A stretch of DNA of 64,000 nucleotides from Phytopseudomonas seleniipraecipitans (GCF_900102335.1 NZ_FNBM01000003.1:293005-357004), one strand, 5' to 3'. Counted from the stretch's first letter, positions 1-9,401 are shown. The notes: generated by a model not told the origin, from the sequence alone. A program made the numbers and translations.

Positions 1-231
1 GGCTTGGCAGCAGCCGGTTTCGCAACAGCTTTAGCGGCTGGCTTGGCAGCAGCGGGTTTCGCAGCAGCTTTGGCGGCCGGCTTGGCAACGGCAGGTTTCG
101 CGACCGCTTTGGCAGCTGGCTTGGCTGTGGATGATTTCGCGGCGGTTCTGGCAACTGGCTTGGCGGCAGCGACTTTAGCTGCAGGCTTAGGAGCAGCTGG
201 CTTCGCAGCAGTCTTGGCAACCGGCTTGGCG
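1..231. repeat. 39-bp imperfect tandem repeats encoding the AlgP KPAA tail
   Basis: Units beginning GGCTTGGC start at 1, 40, 79, 118, 157, 184 and 223. All are 39 bases long except the 27-base unit at 157. On the minus strand each encodes a 13-residue block of the form AKPAAKA(A/V)AKPA. The array continues beyond the left edge. Confidence 0.9.
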
Positions 232-653
232 TCGGCCTTGCTGCGGCTAACCAGAGCCTTGTTGGCGGCTTCGCGGACCTTGCCGACGCCCTGGGCCAAC
301 TTCAGGCTTTCCTGCGCGTCACGCTTGAGCTGCACGATGTACTGGCGGGTCTCGCTCTGGCGAGCCTGCAGGGCGTCCAGCACGCCTTCCAGCTCATCGA
401 CAGCGGACTTGGCTTTCGCTTGCGCCTTGGCTTTGCCTGCACTCACAGTGGCTTGCAGCTTACCGCGCGCCTTGTGCAGCTTTTCCTGAGCACCGCCGCG
501 CTGCTTCTCGAGTTTGGCGAGTACTTTTTCAGCGTCTACCAACGCTTGCGAGCAAGCACTTTCGAGATGCTCAAGCAAACTTCCGGACAGCTGTTGCAGC
601 AAATGCAATGGGGTAGTGACCGACTTCTTTTTCACGTTCTTCGTGGCCGACAT
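1..653 (-). CDS. algP: AlgP (AlgR3), histone H1-like Lys/Ala/Pro-rich protein, C-terminus cut by window edge
   Basis: The gene starts at 653 with an ATG preceded by AGGAGG and runs off the left edge, leaving about 217 codons. The N-terminal part (MSATKNVKKKSV..., residues 1-130) is a helical, coiled-coil-like segment rich in Gln, Glu and Lys. From about residue 140 the protein becomes a KPAA/KAVAKPAA repeat tail. This is the architecture of Pseudomonas AlgP, a DNA-binding, histone H1-like regulator linked to alginate gene control. It lies upstream of and in the same direction as nothing else visible here; rsd/algQ follows at 810-1271 on the same strand, as in P. aeruginosa. The tail is encoded by tandem DNA repeats, so its length is likely to vary between strains. 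Confidence 0.93.
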   Translation of the reverse strand, partial: MSATKNVKKKSVTTPLHLLQQLSGSLLEHLESACSQALVDAEKVLAKLEKQRGGAQEKLHKARGKLQATVSAGKAKAQAKAKSAVDELEGVLDALQARQSETRQYIVQLKRDAQESLKLAQGVGKVREAANKALVSRSKADAKPVAKTAAKPAAPKPAAKVAAAKPVARTAAKSSTAKPAAKAVAKPAVAKPAAKAAAKPAAAKPAAKAVAKPAAAK

Positions 654-769
654 GACGCGCCTCCTGGCGGATGAGATGGAGCCATACTAGACGTGCGAAT
701 TGGCGCCCGCTAGAGGCACTTTGCAAGCACCTGCGCAAAGCGCATCACGCACGCTTGAGCAAGCGCAAG

Positions 770-804
770 AGCCATACAAAAACGCCGCGAGTAATCGCGG
801 CGTT
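770..804 (-). terminator. Rho-independent terminator after rsd/algQ
   Basis: The perfect 10-bp stem AACGCCGCGA / TCGCGGCGTT (781-790 and 795-804) has a GTAA loop. Read on the minus strand it is followed by a run of T. It sits six bases beyond the rsd stop codon. Confidence 0.85.
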
Positions 805-809
805 GAATG

Positions 810-1271
810 TCATACCACCGCGGCGGTGGCCTGCTGCTGGTGGGCAGTGTGCAGCACTTCGATCAGACAATCCTCGAGCTCGAAGCGCTCGTGAAGCATC
901 TGACCAAGACGCGTGAGCTCGGCGCTCACTGCTTCGGTATCGCCGCAGTCTCCCGCGTCACAGCGATCATTGAAAGCCAGTGCAGCCTCGGTGATCACTT
1001 CGATACGCGGATAGATCTGCTTGGCCAGTTCGAGACCGCGCTGATCATCGAATGCCCGAGCTTCGTCGGTGAGCTGCTGATAAACCTCGAAATGCCCAGC
1101 AGACACATAATCGACGAGGATTTCGCAAAATCGCTGCATGAGGATCTTGTCGCTCACATCGTCAATGGCGGCGTAGGCTTTGATCAGCTCCGCGCGCTCC
1201 TGCAGCCAGCGATCAATCAGCAGGTGTACACCGCCCCATCGCTCCTGCGCATTCTGGCAACTCTCGAGCAT
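810..1271 (-). CDS. algQ: Rsd/AlgQ, anti-sigma-70 regulator
   Basis: This 153-residue protein starts [16 protein letters not shown] and matches the Rsd/AlgQ family in length and sequence. Rsd binds region 4 of the housekeeping sigma factor and so favours use of alternative sigma factors in stationary phase; in P. aeruginosa AlgQ also affects alginate and siderophore production. The start ATG at 1271 has a good ribosome binding site (AAGGAGA). It is followed by a strong terminator and then algP on the same strand. Confidence is high from near-identity to the known family N-terminus and from the gene neighbourhood. Confidence 0.93.
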   Translation of the reverse strand: MLESCQNAQERWGGVHLLIDRWLQERAELIKAYAAIDDVSDKILMQRFCEILVDYVSAGHFEVYQQLTDEARAFDDQRGLELAKQIYPRIEVITEAALAFNDRCDAGDCGDTEAVSAELTRLGQMLHERFELEDCLIEVLHTAHQQQATAAVV

Positions 1272-1605
1272 GGCGCTCTCCTTCCCTTAACGGTCTGTCA
1301 TGTAGGCATCCGGGCAACGGCTGTCGTTCAGCGAATCTTCAATGCCCCGAATCGGAAGCTGGCTAATCGCCAAATGGCAGCACTTCCCTGCTGCCGTTTC
1401 GGTGTGAGACTCGCTCAACCCGATAACGACGAAGCGTCACGCATCACCCCTTGAACGTGCAGCCGAACCCCGACACTAGCATGATTCGCCCCGGCAGTCC
1501 GAACACTCATTTCCACCCCGATAATACCCGCCAGACGGAGCCGGAAAAACGCCTCTTTGGCGCTCCCGGCTCACGCGTGGCAGCGCACTCTCGATCAGAT
1601 CCCGA
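1272..1605. other. 334-base gap between rsd and hemY, no gene seen
   Basis: No open frame with a credible ribosome binding site or codon pattern was found. In P. aeruginosa this place holds dsbH, a DsbB-like membrane protein; no trace of a hydrophobic reading frame is visible. The gap holds the hemY terminator and presumably the rsd promoter. Confidence 0.7.
1538..1572 (-). terminator. Probable terminator after the hemCDXY operon
   Basis: Nested inverted repeats lie about 35 bases past the hemY stop: an outer GAGCCGG/CCGGCTC (1538-1544, 1566-1572) and an inner CGCC/GGCG (1550-1553, 1559-1562). On the minus strand the inner stem is followed by TTTTT. The inner stem is short, so strength is uncertain. 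Confidence 0.5.
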
Positions 1606-2871
1606 TCAGCTCTCTGGCCGCACTGGCTGCGGCTTGACGGCAGGCACCACAGCGACCTGCCCACTCAAACGATGGTCCAGCAGCCCCAGCCCTTCCTGAA
1701 ACAAGCGGTTACTGCGTTCCACATCACCCAACTGAGCGAGCAGCCGCGCCAACTCGGCACAGGTTTCCGGGTGGCGCTCGAAGGTCAGGCTGGTTTCAAA
1801 ATACTCACGCGCCTTGCCCCACAGTTGGTTGTGCAGGCTCAGCCGGCCCAAGGTCAGCAACAAACCCGCATCACTGGGGTGCTGCTTCAACCAGCCCTCG
1901 GCAGCCTGCAATTGGCGCGCTGAGTCACGGCCACGCAGCAGACCATAAAGACGCGCCAGACGGCTGTCGTAGTCGCGGTTCAGTGCCTTGTTGAGCAGCT
2001 CCTCCGCACCAGGCTCGGCGCCCAGTACACGTAGCCGCTCCGCGTAGACAGCGAGCAATTCAGGCTCGCCGCGCAAGTTGGGCGACAGCCGCTCCCATGC
2101 TTGCGCCAGAGACGGCAAGGCACTGTCATCGGCGCCGTGCAGATCGATGCCCGTCAGGTACTCGCGCCAGGCACGGCGCTCCAACGCCATCAGCTCAGCC
2201 GGCACCAACGCCTTTTCCTTGCGCAATGTCGGCAGCAGTTTGAGCAGCGCCTGCCAATCGCCACGTATCACGTAGAGCTGCTGCAGCTGACGCAGCACCT
2301 GCGGGTTACGCGGATGACGCTCCTGCATGACCAGCAGGGTGTCCTGAGCCGTGTCGATCTCGCCGCGCGCCAGCTGCAATTCGGCATGGGTCAAGGCGAT
2401 AGCCAGCTCAGCGCTAGGCTGGCGCTCCAGCGCCTCGGCCAGCAACGCATCGCTTTCCTCGTAATGCTCAAGATTGTTCGCAGCGCGCGCTGCGCCGAGG
2501 TAGTGAATCAGCGGGCGTGGCTCGTTACGAGCTATTCGGCTCAGGTGCGTCTGCGCCTTCGCCCAGCGACCTTCGATCAGCTCCTGAAAGCCATGCTCGG
2601 ACGCGCTACGCACCCGGCGCTCACGGTGCAAACGCGACCAGGGATTAACCAAACCCAACGAGGTGAGCAGCGCGCGAATGACCAGGCGCAACAGCCAGAA
2701 TGCCAGGCACACCGCCACAATCAGCAGCACGAATGCCCAGAGTGTCGATTCGTAGCGAAACCCCTGATAAGCGAACAGCACGTAGCCCTTGTGTTCGGAA
2801 ATGGCCAGCCCCAGCAACGCCAGGCCACCGATCACCAACACGGCGAGCAACAGCAGGTAGACGCGCTTCAT
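1606..2871 (-). CDS. hemY: HemY, TPR-containing membrane protein of the haem operon
   Basis: The 421-residue protein has two N-terminal hydrophobic segments (about residues 5-25 and 42-68) and then a long helical region with repeated Ala/Leu/Glu pairs typical of tetratricopeptide repeats. This is the HemY_N plus TPR architecture of the protein encoded last in hemCDXY operons. It is not the HemY protoporphyrinogen oxidase of Gram-positive bacteria; its role in haem synthesis in gammaproteobacteria is unsettled. Its ATG overlaps the hemX stop codon (ATGA), showing translational coupling. Confidence 0.92.
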   Translation of the reverse strand: MKRVYLLLLAVLVIGGLALLGLAISEHKGYVLFAYQGFRYESTLWAFVLLIVAVCLAFWLLRLVIRALLTSLGLVNPWSRLHRERRVRSASEHGFQELIEGRWAKAQTHLSRIARNEPRPLIHYLGAARAANNLEHYEESDALLAEALERQPSAELAIALTHAELQLARGEIDTAQDTLLVMQERHPRNPQVLRQLQQLYVIRGDWQALLKLLPTLRKEKALVPAELMALERRAWREYLTGIDLHGADDSALPSLAQAWERLSPNLRGEPELLAVYAERLRVLGAEPGAEELLNKALNRDYDSRLARLYGLLRGRDSARQLQAAEGWLKQHPSDAGLLLTLGRLSLHNQLWGKAREYFETSLTFERHPETCAELARLLAQLGDVERSNRLFQEGLGLLDHRLSGQVAVVPAVKPQPVRPES

Positions 2872-4010
2872 GGGCGCTCCTCCTGATCATCGCCAGCCCC
2901 GTCGCTCGGTGCGTCCTTCAGGCGCTCACGCGCCGACTGCTTGTGTTCGATATAGGCCTGTACGGCATTGAGCGACTCGCTCAGCTCGGGCACTTCGACT
3001 TCGATAGGCTTGTCGACCAGCTCGGCGACACGTGTGCGCAGAGCGCGGCTGTCCGGATTGTCACGATTGAAGTTAGCGTCCAGTACTTCGCCGGCCTGTT
3101 GCAGCGCCTGACGATACACCTGAGTCTCGCCGTGTAACGCCGCCCATTGCGCCTGCTCGAGCGCCAGGCTCAAGGCCAATCTCACTTGAGTCAGGCTCTG
3201 CCCGGCGAGCAGCGGACGAACGTTCTGGTCGGCATTGAAGTCGAGGCGGAAATACTGCGACAACGTCTGCAGGCTGTGGCCCCACCAGGTGCCGGGCTCG
3301 CTTTCTGCAGCCATTTCACCCAACACGCCGCCGTCGGCAACGAATTTCGGATTCAGCGAGCTGAGCTGCGACGCCTGCTCGCGCAATGCGCCAAGCTGCA
3401 GGAACAGGCCGGTGCGGTCCGGGTTGTCAGTGGAGCGCAAGGTTTCCAGGCTCTTCGCCAACTGCTCGCGAGCAGCGAATGCGGCTGGGTCATCCTGATC
3501 ACGCAGAATCTCGTCGGCCGCCTGCACCAGTGCTGTGGCGCTGCTGGTGTCCTGCAACGCAGAGAGACGCAGGCTGGCCAGGCGCAGCAAGTGCTCGGCC
3601 TCGGCGAGTCGCCAGTCCTGCCGGCTGGCGCCGAGCACGGTTTCCAGACGCTGGTTGAGCAGTTGCTGATCACCCTGCAGTTGGGCGACCAGCCGGCGAC
3701 GTTCTTCCAGCTCCTGCACAGTCGGCAGTTGCTCGAAACGGCCATTGAGGCTTTCGGTACGCTGCGACAGTGCAGCAGCCTGGCTGCGTGCCTGCTCGAG
3801 CTGACTCGCCTGCTGCTGTGCATCGCTTTGCAGCGCGCGCAATTGCCAGGCGCTCCAACCGCCTACACCGACTCCGATCGCGCCGACCAGCAGCGCCACG
3901 GCCGCCAATGCAGAACCCCGTGAGGCGGGCCTGGTTTCGCCGGCGACCGGAGACTTGAGGGCGGGTTGTACAGGCTGCTCCTGCTCTTTCGGGGTAGTCG
4001 CTTCGCTCAC
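2868..4010 (-). CDS. hemX: HemX, uroporphyrinogen-III C-methyltransferase-like membrane protein
   Basis: A protein of about 380 residues with a Pro/Glu-rich cytoplasmic N-terminus, one membrane segment (about residues 35-55, AALAAVALLVGAIGVGVGGW) and a long coiled-coil region rich in Gln and Leu. This is the HemX family of gammaproteobacteria; despite the name, members lack a methyltransferase fold. I chose the GTG at 4010 (reading MSEATTPKEQE) because AAAGGA lies seven bases before it; a frame extension to 4103 overlaps hemD and has no support. hemD ends at 4027, and the hemX stop overlaps the hemY start. Confidence 0.88.
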   Translation of the reverse strand: MSEATTPKEQEQPVQPALKSPVAGETRPASRGSALAAVALLVGAIGVGVGGWSAWQLRALQSDAQQQASQLEQARSQAAALSQRTESLNGRFEQLPTVQELEERRRLVAQLQGDQQLLNQRLETVLGASRQDWRLAEAEHLLRLASLRLSALQDTSSATALVQAADEILRDQDDPAAFAAREQLAKSLETLRSTDNPDRTGLFLQLGALREQASQLSSLNPKFVADGGVLGEMAAESEPGTWWGHSLQTLSQYFRLDFNADQNVRPLLAGQSLTQVRLALSLALEQAQWAALHGETQVYRQALQQAGEVLDANFNRDNPDSRALRTRVAELVDKPIEVEVPELSESLNAVQAYIEHKQSARERLKDAPSDGAGDDQEERP

Positions 4011-4026
4011 GTATCCATCCTTTGCT

Positions 4027-4800
4027 TCAAGAGTCGGGCGAAGCCTGCGCACGCAAGGCCGCCAACAACGCCGGGGTATCTGCACCACGGCAATCCACAA
4101 CATTCAGCGCACCCAGCTCGCGCGCCATTTGGGCGACCCGCGGGCTGGGCACGAACAAGGGTAGCTGCGCCAGCTGTAGCCAGTCATCCGCCGCCAATTG
4201 GCGCAGATGCGTCAGGCCCTGCCCACTGCTGACCACCAGCCCATTCAAGCGTTCCACCTGTAATAGCTGCTGCAACGCGCCGGCAGGGTAACTCGGCAGT
4301 ACGCGACGGTAGACGGCTAGATGATCGACCTCCACGCCCTGGCTCTGCAAGCGTTCGGCGAGCAGGGTACGCCCGTCTTCGCCGCGAATGATCAATACGC
4401 GGGGGAACAACGCGTCGCGCAACGGCGCCTGCAGCTCGGGCAGGTCCAGCAATGCCTCACTGTCGTCGCCTTTGCTGGGCCAGAAAACCGGTAAGCCGTA
4501 ATCGGCAAGAATCTGTCCGGTGCCGGCGCCAACACTGAACCAGGGCTGGTCGCCGAGCGGCTGCGGCCAGTAGCGATCGAGCAGCTCCAGACCCAGACGA
4601 GCAGCTGGCTTGCTGACCACAATCACCGCCGTGTAGCGGTGCAGGTCGCAGATCAGCGCGCTCTGCTGCGGTGTTTCTGGCAGCGCTTCGATGCCCAGCA
4701 GGGGCAGACAGGCGCTGTGAATGCCTTCACTGGCGAGCGCCGAGGACAGCGTTTGGCATTCCTGCTCAGGACGCGTCAGCAGCAGCCGCCAGCCGCTCAC
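4027..4800 (-). CDS. hemD: HemD, uroporphyrinogen-III synthase
   Basis: This 257-residue protein begins [14 protein letters not shown], the usual HemD N-terminus (LLTRP), and has the second-domain signature [16 protein letters not shown]. The enzyme cyclises hydroxymethylbilane to uroporphyrinogen III, with inversion of ring D, in the tetrapyrrole pathway. Sequence conservation in this family is low, but length, the LTRP and RGEDGR motifs and position directly after hemC make the call firm. Its ATG overlaps the hemC stop by four bases. Confidence 0.93.
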   Translation of the reverse strand: MSGWRLLLTRPEQECQTLSSALASEGIHSACLPLLGIEALPETPQQSALICDLHRYTAVIVVSKPAARLGLELLDRYWPQPLGDQPWFSVGAGTGQILADYGLPVFWPSKGDDSEALLDLPELQAPLRDALFPRVLIIRGEDGRTLLAERLQSQGVEVDHLAVYRRVLPSYPAGALQQLLQVERLNGLVVSSGQGLTHLRQLAADDWLQLAQLPLFVPSPRVAQMARELGALNVVDCRGADTPALLAALRAQASPDS

Positions 4801-5735
4801 TCGACGCTGGCCTCGCCGTAGATGGCTTTCAAAATCTCACCTGCGCCCTGGGCCAGCAACGCTTCGGCCACCTCGATGCCCAGGCGCTCGGCATCTTCTA
4901 CCGCAGCGCGTTGCTCAGCACGCAGCAGACGGCTGCCATCGGGCTCGCCGACCAGGCCGCGTAGCCACAGTTGCTCGCCTTCGTGAATCGCATAGCAAGC
5001 GATAGGCACCTGGCAGCCGCCGTTGAGGTGCTTGTTCAAGGCCCGCTCGGCGGTAACTCGAGACGCCGTTTCAGGGTGATTGAGCGGCGCGAGCAGCGCG
5101 TGCAATTCGCTGTCGGCAACCCGGCATTCGATACCGACCGCGCCCTGCCCGCCCGCCGGAAGACTGTGCTCGGCGCCAATCGAGTCACGGATACGCGACT
5201 CAAAACCCAGACGGATCAAACCGGCGGCGGCGAGAATGATGGCGTCATACTCGCCAGCGTCCAGCTTGGCCAGGCGCGTATTGACGTTGCCACGCAGAAA
5301 CTGAATCTTCAGGTCGGGCCGGCGCGCCAGCAGTTGCGCTTGCCGACGCAGGCTCGAGGTGCCCACCACACTTCCGGCCGGAAGCGCGTCGATGCTCTCG
5401 AAATGATTGGAGACGAAGGCATCACGCGGGTCTTCGCGCTCGCAGATGCAGAACAGACCCAGGCCTTCGGGGAAATCCATCGGCACATCCTTCATCGAAT
5501 GCACGGCGATGTCGGCCTCGTTCTCCAGCAACGCAGTTTCCAGCTCTTTGACGAACAATCCCTTGCCGCCGATTTTCGCGAGTGGCGCATCGAGCAATTT
5601 ATCGCCACGGCTGACCATCGGCACCAGGCTCACCGACAGGCCGGGATGGGCCTGTTCAAGACGCGCTTTGACATGTTCGGCCTGCCACAGGGCCAAGGCG
5701 CTTTTGCGGGTAGCGATGCGAATTTCGCGGAGCAT
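4797..5735 (-). CDS. hemC: HemC, porphobilinogen deaminase (hydroxymethylbilane synthase)
   Basis: The 312-residue enzyme condenses four porphobilinogen molecules into hydroxymethylbilane. Visible hallmarks are the N-terminal [12 protein letters not shown], the HSMKDVP motif with catalytic Asp83, the RGNVNTRL loop around residues 148-155 and NGGCQVP with Cys241, which carries the dipyrromethane cofactor. It is the first gene of a minus-strand operon hemC-hemD-hemX-hemY in which consecutive genes overlap by four bases or lie within 16 bases. A promoter-like -10 element lies 31 bases upstream of the start. Confidence 0.97.
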   Translation of the reverse strand: MLREIRIATRKSALALWQAEHVKARLEQAHPGLSVSLVPMVSRGDKLLDAPLAKIGGKGLFVKELETALLENEADIAVHSMKDVPMDFPEGLGLFCICEREDPRDAFVSNHFESIDALPAGSVVGTSSLRRQAQLLARRPDLKIQFLRGNVNTRLAKLDAGEYDAIILAAAGLIRLGFESRIRDSIGAEHSLPAGGQGAVGIECRVADSELHALLAPLNHPETASRVTAERALNKHLNGGCQVPIACYAIHEGEQLWLRGLVGEPDGSRLLRAEQRAAVEDAERLGIEVAEALLAQGAGEILKAIYGEASVE

Positions 5736-5765
5736 GGGACAATTCCAGAAAACGAACTGTCGCCG

Positions 5766-5774
5766 ATGATAACA
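5766..5774 (-). promoter_or_regulatory. Putative extended -10 element for hemC
   Basis: On the minus strand the sequence reads TGTTATCAT (TG-N-TATCAT), an extended -10 element 31 bases before the hemC start. No good -35 hexamer is visible, which is usual for extended -10 promoters. The same TGTTATCAT occurs before argH. Confidence 0.45.
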
Positions 5775-5876
5775 GGCTATCGAGGTGCCAGCCCGCAGCC
5801 GCCTGCGACGCTTCGCCCTACCAGGAGCGGCGGTGGTGCTTGCTAGCGCACTCGCCCGATTAGCCGATCAGGCAAT

Positions 5877-5937
5877 AAAAAGCCGGAGTGGACATGCGAT
5901 TTACCAACGGTAAAAGCGCATTCCAAACCGGCTTTTT
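5877..5937. terminator. Long compound hairpin between algR and hemC, probable bidirectional terminator
   Basis: The outer arms AAAAAGCCGG (5877-5886) and CCGGCTTTTT (5928-5937) are perfectly complementary. Inside, TGGACATGCG pairs with CGCATTCCA with one bulged base, and TTTACC pairs with GGTAAA around an AAC loop, giving about 25 base pairs in total. The T-runs at both outer ends suit termination in either direction; the gene it follows is algR (minus strand). Confidence 0.75.
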
Positions 5938-5971
5938 GGAGCATCCGAAAGGCGTAACGCAGGCAGCAAAC

Positions 5972-6718
5972 CTAGATGTGGTTCATCAGCTTGCGCACAC
6001 CTGCCACATGACGGCGGCTAACGACCAGCGCATCGCCATTGAGACCTTTAAGATAGAGCTGGAAGTGCCCAAGCGGCGTACGCTGCAAGCGCTCGATGCG
6101 TTCGCGGGCAACCAATGCATTACGGTGAATACGCACGAAACGATCACCGAACTCATCCTCCAACGCCTTCAACGGCTCGTCGAGCAACACCTCCCCGCCC
6201 TCATGGCGCAGGGTGACGTATTTATGGTCGGCGATGAAGTAGATGACGTGATCCAAGGGGATCAACTCGATGCCCTTGCGGGTCCGTGCGCTGATATGGC
6301 TGCGCGGGCCGACGCCGCTTTCCGCTGCCGGTCGTGTCAATGCGGCCAGCTGTACGCGGTTGAGGCGCTCGGCTTTTTTAAGTGCATCCTCCAAGTGTTC
6401 CGGCCGCACCGGCTTGACCAGATAACCCACCGCACTAACCTGAAACGCCTCAACGGCGAATTCATCGTGGGCGGTGCAGAAGATCACGGCGGGTGGTGCT
6501 TCGCGTTCGCAGAGCCGAGCAGCCGCCTGCAGGCCGTCGAGCCCAGGCATGCGAATATCGAGCAGCACCACATCAGGCCGAAGGCTTTCGACCAGAGCCA
6601 GGGCCTCTTCGCCGTTGCTCGCTGAGGGCTCGACAACACGGTAACCCTCCAGCGCAGAGACCATCCGGCCTAAACGCTCGCGGGCAAGGGGTTCGTCATC
6701 GACGATCAAGACATTCAT
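5972..6718 (-). CDS. algR: AlgR, LytTR-family response regulator
   Basis: The protein is 248 residues, the same as P. aeruginosa AlgR. Residues 1-125 form a receiver domain with acidic pocket DDE (7-9) and phosphoacceptor Asp54 in VVLLDIRMPG. Residues about 140-245 form a LytTR DNA-binding domain, including the HRNALV motif. AlgR controls alginate synthesis, type IV pilus-linked twitching and virulence genes with its partner AlgZ/FimS. I chose the ATG at 6718 because it overlaps the algZ stop (ATGA) and gives the family N-terminus MNVLIVDDEPLAR; an upstream extension would lie inside algZ. Confidence 0.96.
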   Translation of the reverse strand: MNVLIVDDEPLARERLGRMVSALEGYRVVEPSASNGEEALALVESLRPDVVLLDIRMPGLDGLQAAARLCEREAPPAVIFCTAHDEFAVEAFQVSAVGYLVKPVRPEHLEDALKKAERLNRVQLAALTRPAAESGVGPRSHISARTRKGIELIPLDHVIYFIADHKYVTLRHEGGEVLLDEPLKALEDEFGDRFVRIHRNALVARERIERLQRTPLGHFQLYLKGLNGDALVVSRRHVAGVRKLMNHI

Positions 6719-7788
6719 AGTGCTCTGGCTTCCTGCGTGGGTCTCGCACATGGATAGCGTAGACGGGTGTAGTGTCGACCATCGCGGCGCTCTACGCTGA
6801 GGCTGGCTTGCGGCCCGAACAGCGCCGAAAGACGAGCATCAATATTGGCCAGCGCCTGATGAGTTCCGCGAGAGGACCGCTGCTCGCCGTCCTGATAAGG
6901 ATTGCTAACAATCAGATGGAATATGCCATCGCTGTAATTGGCTGTGATCTGCACCAGTCCCCCCTCGATTCGCGGCTGGATTCCATAGATCAAGGCATTC
7001 TCCAGCAACGGTTGTAAGGTCAGCTGGGGAATGGGTAAATCAGCGGGTACATCGTCTACATCCCACTGCAACTGTAGCCGCTCGCCGAGCCGGTAATGCT
7101 CGATCGACAAATAGCGGCGGGCCAGCTCCAGCTCCTCGCTCCAGCTTACGAGGCTACCGGGCCTGGCCAGGCTTGCCCGGAACAGGTCGGATAAATCCAA
7201 AACGGCCTGTTCTGCCTTGCCTGAGTCTGTGACAACCAGGCTCGCGATGCTGTTCAAACTGTTGAACAGGAAATGCGGGCGGATCCGTGCCTGCAGCGAT
7301 TCGATGCGCGCTCGCAACTCAGCCTGCTCCTGGCGCCGCCACTGGCTTTGCAGGTAGAAATAACGCAACAGCAGTGCCGACATGATCAGACTGATCAGCG
7401 CATGACGCAGGTACAGATTCACTTCGCCGTCGCGCTGCAGCGGGCCGCCAAGGTCGTAATACTCGGCGACGGCGGTGCAGCCCAACGTCAGGCCGACGAC
7501 CAGCGCACAACAGGCCGCACCTGCCCACATTGCGGGAAGCTTCGCCAATAGAGGGCGCAAGCGACACAGCAGCGCCGAGGACAAGAGCACGATCCACTGC
7601 ACGAACAGCGATGTCAGCGCCAGGCGGACCCAATCGAAGGCCGGAAGCATCGGTTCAGCCAGCACCAACACGAACACCAGCAGCTCGGCGAGCAGCACGG
7701 TGCTGAGCAGCGCTTCGGGCTGGCACAGTTCCGGCACGAAGAAATCGTTGGCCGCAATGATGGGCGAGGTCTTGCGAGTCTTGTTCAT
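6715..7788 (-). CDS. algZ: AlgZ/FimS, membrane sensor kinase of the AlgR system
   Basis: About 357 residues. Four hydrophobic segments (about residues 29-46, 56-76, 87-108 and 129-144) are followed by a His_kinase-family domain. The phosphoacceptor-type motif RPHFLFNSLNSIA places His at residue 172, and LQPLLENALIYG is the N-box of the ATPase part. P. aeruginosa FimS/AlgZ is an unusual kinase of the LytS type and partners AlgR in alginate and pilus control. The start MNKTRKTSP at 7788 fits the family; a longer frame extends into the argH promoter and was rejected. The gene is divergent to argH across 218 bases. Confidence 0.93.
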   Translation of the reverse strand: MNKTRKTSPIIAANDFFVPELCQPEALLSTVLLAELLVFVLVLAEPMLPAFDWVRLALTSLFVQWIVLLSSALLCRLRPLLAKLPAMWAGAACCALVVGLTLGCTAVAEYYDLGGPLQRDGEVNLYLRHALISLIMSALLLRYFYLQSQWRRQEQAELRARIESLQARIRPHFLFNSLNSIASLVVTDSGKAEQAVLDLSDLFRASLARPGSLVSWSEELELARRYLSIEHYRLGERLQLQWDVDDVPADLPIPQLTLQPLLENALIYGIQPRIEGGLVQITANYSDGIFHLIVSNPYQDGEQRSSRGTHQALANIDARLSALFGPQASLSVERRDGRHYTRLRYPCARPTQEARAL

Positions 7789-7930
7789 TGCCGCAGTGTC
7801 CGCGCACGCAAGAACGCCGGCAAGCGGGGGTGAGCGCAAGTGAGTGATAAACGCCGCTGAAACGCGTAATAGCGCGTGAAATTGTGATCGAGGCAGCACT
7901 CGTCCGGCCCGCTGCCTGGACAGCCACGTC

Positions 7931-7939
7931 TGTTATCAT
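7931..7939 (+). promoter_or_regulatory. Putative extended -10 element for argH
   Basis: TGTTATCAT lies 68 bases before the argH start, the same extended -10 sequence found before hemC. No clear -35 hexamer is visible. The region between algZ and argH must hold divergent promoters. Confidence 0.4.
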
Positions 7940-8006
7940 CAGCGCAAATTTCCGTCGTGCCGGAAGCTTCCGGCCCGTCTGCACCTGCCTACAGCCGAGC
8001 CCACTC

Positions 8007-9401
8007 ATGAGCAACGAAAAAACCAATCAGTCCTGGGGCGGCCGCTTCAGCGAGCCCGTCGATGCCTTCGTCGCCCGCTTCACCGCCTCGGTGGAATTCG
8101 ACAAGCGCCTTTACCGTCACGACATCATGGGCTCCATCGCCCATGCCACCATGCTGGCCAAAGCCGGCGTGCTGACCGACGCCGAGCGCGACGCGATCAT
8201 TGACGGCCTGAAGCAGATACAGGCCGAGATCGAGGCCGGCCAGTTTGACTGGCGCGTCGACCTGGAAGACGTGCACATGAACATCGAGGCGCGCCTTACC
8301 GACCGCATTGGCGTGACTGGCAAGAAATTACACACTGGCCGCTCGCGTAACGACCAGGTGGCCACCGACATCCGCCTGTGGCTGCGCGATGAGATCGACA
8401 TCATCCTCGCCGAGATCACCCGCCTGCAGCAGGGTCTGCTCGAGCAGGCCGAGCGTGAAGCCGAGACCATCATGCCCGGCTTCACCCATTTGCAGACCGC
8501 ACAACCGGTGACCTTCGGCCATCACCTGCTGGCCTGGTTCGAAATGCTCAGCCGCGATTACGAACGCCTGGTCGACTGCCGCAAGCGCACCAACCGCATG
8601 CCCTTGGGCAGCGCCGCACTGGCCGGCACTACCTACCCGATCCAGCGTGAAATCACCGCCGAACTGCTGGGCTTCGACGCCGTGGGTGGCAACTCGCTGG
8701 ACGGCGTGTCGGATCGCGACTTCGCCATCGAATTCTGCGCCGCTGCCGCCGTGGCGATGATGCACCTGTCGCGCTTCTCGGAAGAGCTGGTGCTGTGGAC
8801 CAGCGCGCAGTTCCAGTTCATCGATCTGCCGGATCGTTTCTGCACCGGCTCCTCGATCATGCCGCAGAAGAAAAATCCCGACGTACCCGAGCTGGTGCGT
8901 GGCAAGACCGGCCGCGTGTTCGGCGCCCTGACCGGCCTGCTGACCCTGATGAAAGGCCAGCCGCTGGCCTACAACAAGGACAACCAGGAAGACAAGGAAC
9001 CGCTGTTCGACGCCGCCGACACGCTGCGCGATTCGCTGCGTGCCTTCGCCGACATGATCCCGGCGATCAAACCCAAGCACGCCATCATGCGTGAAGCGGC
9101 GCTGCGCGGCTTCTCAACCGCGACCGACCTGGCTGACTACTTGGTACGCCGTGGCCTGCCATTCCGTGACTGCCACGAAATCGTCGGCCATGCGGTGAAA
9201 TACGGCGTGGACACCGGCAAGGACCTGGCAGAAATGAGCCTGGAAGAGCTGCGCCAGTTCAGCGATCAGATTGAGCAAGATGTGTTCGCCGTGCTGACTC
9301 TGGAAGGCTCGGTCAACGCCCGCGACCATATTGGCGGCACCGCACCCAATCAGGTACGCGCTGCCGTGGCACGCGGCAAGACCCTGCTCGCGTCGCGGTG
9401 A
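8007..9401 (+). CDS. argH: ArgH, argininosuccinate lyase
   Basis: The 464-residue enzyme cleaves argininosuccinate to arginine and fumarate, the last step of arginine synthesis. It has the N-terminal WGGRFSEP motif, the HTGRSRNDQ substrate loop at about residues 109-117 and the superfamily signature [11 protein letters not shown] at about residues 282-292, containing the catalytic serine. I chose ATG 8007 ([14 protein letters not shown]) over an upstream frame extension because it matches the family N-terminus. The stop overlaps the start of the next gene (GTGA). Confidence 0.97.
   Translation: MSNEKTNQSWGGRFSEPVDAFVARFTASVEFDKRLYRHDIMGSIAHATMLAKAGVLTDAERDAIIDGLKQIQAEIEAGQFDWRVDLEDVHMNIEARLTDRIGVTGKKLHTGRSRNDQVATDIRLWLRDEIDIILAEITRLQQGLLEQAEREAETIMPGFTHLQTAQPVTFGHHLLAWFEMLSRDYERLVDCRKRTNRMPLGSAALAGTTYPIQREITAELLGFDAVGGNSLDGVSDRDFAIEFCAAAAVAMMHLSRFSEELVLWTSAQFQFIDLPDRFCTGSSIMPQKKNPDVPELVRGKTGRVFGALTGLLTLMKGQPLAYNKDNQEDKEPLFDAADTLRDSLRAFADMIPAIKPKHAIMREAALRGFSTATDLADYLVRRGLPFRDCHEIVGHAVKYGVDTGKDLAEMSLEELRQFSDQIEQDVFAVLTLEGSVNARDHIGGTAPNQVRAAVARGKTLLASR

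Noticed and set aside
2868..4010. HemX as a true uroporphyrinogen methyltransferase
   Set aside because: The protein has one membrane helix and a coiled-coil region but no SAM-methyltransferase motifs; the historical name is misleading.
4011..4103. Longer hemX start overlapping hemD
   Set aside because: It would overlap hemD by 77 bases and has no ribosome site, while GTG 4010 has AAAGGA at good spacing.
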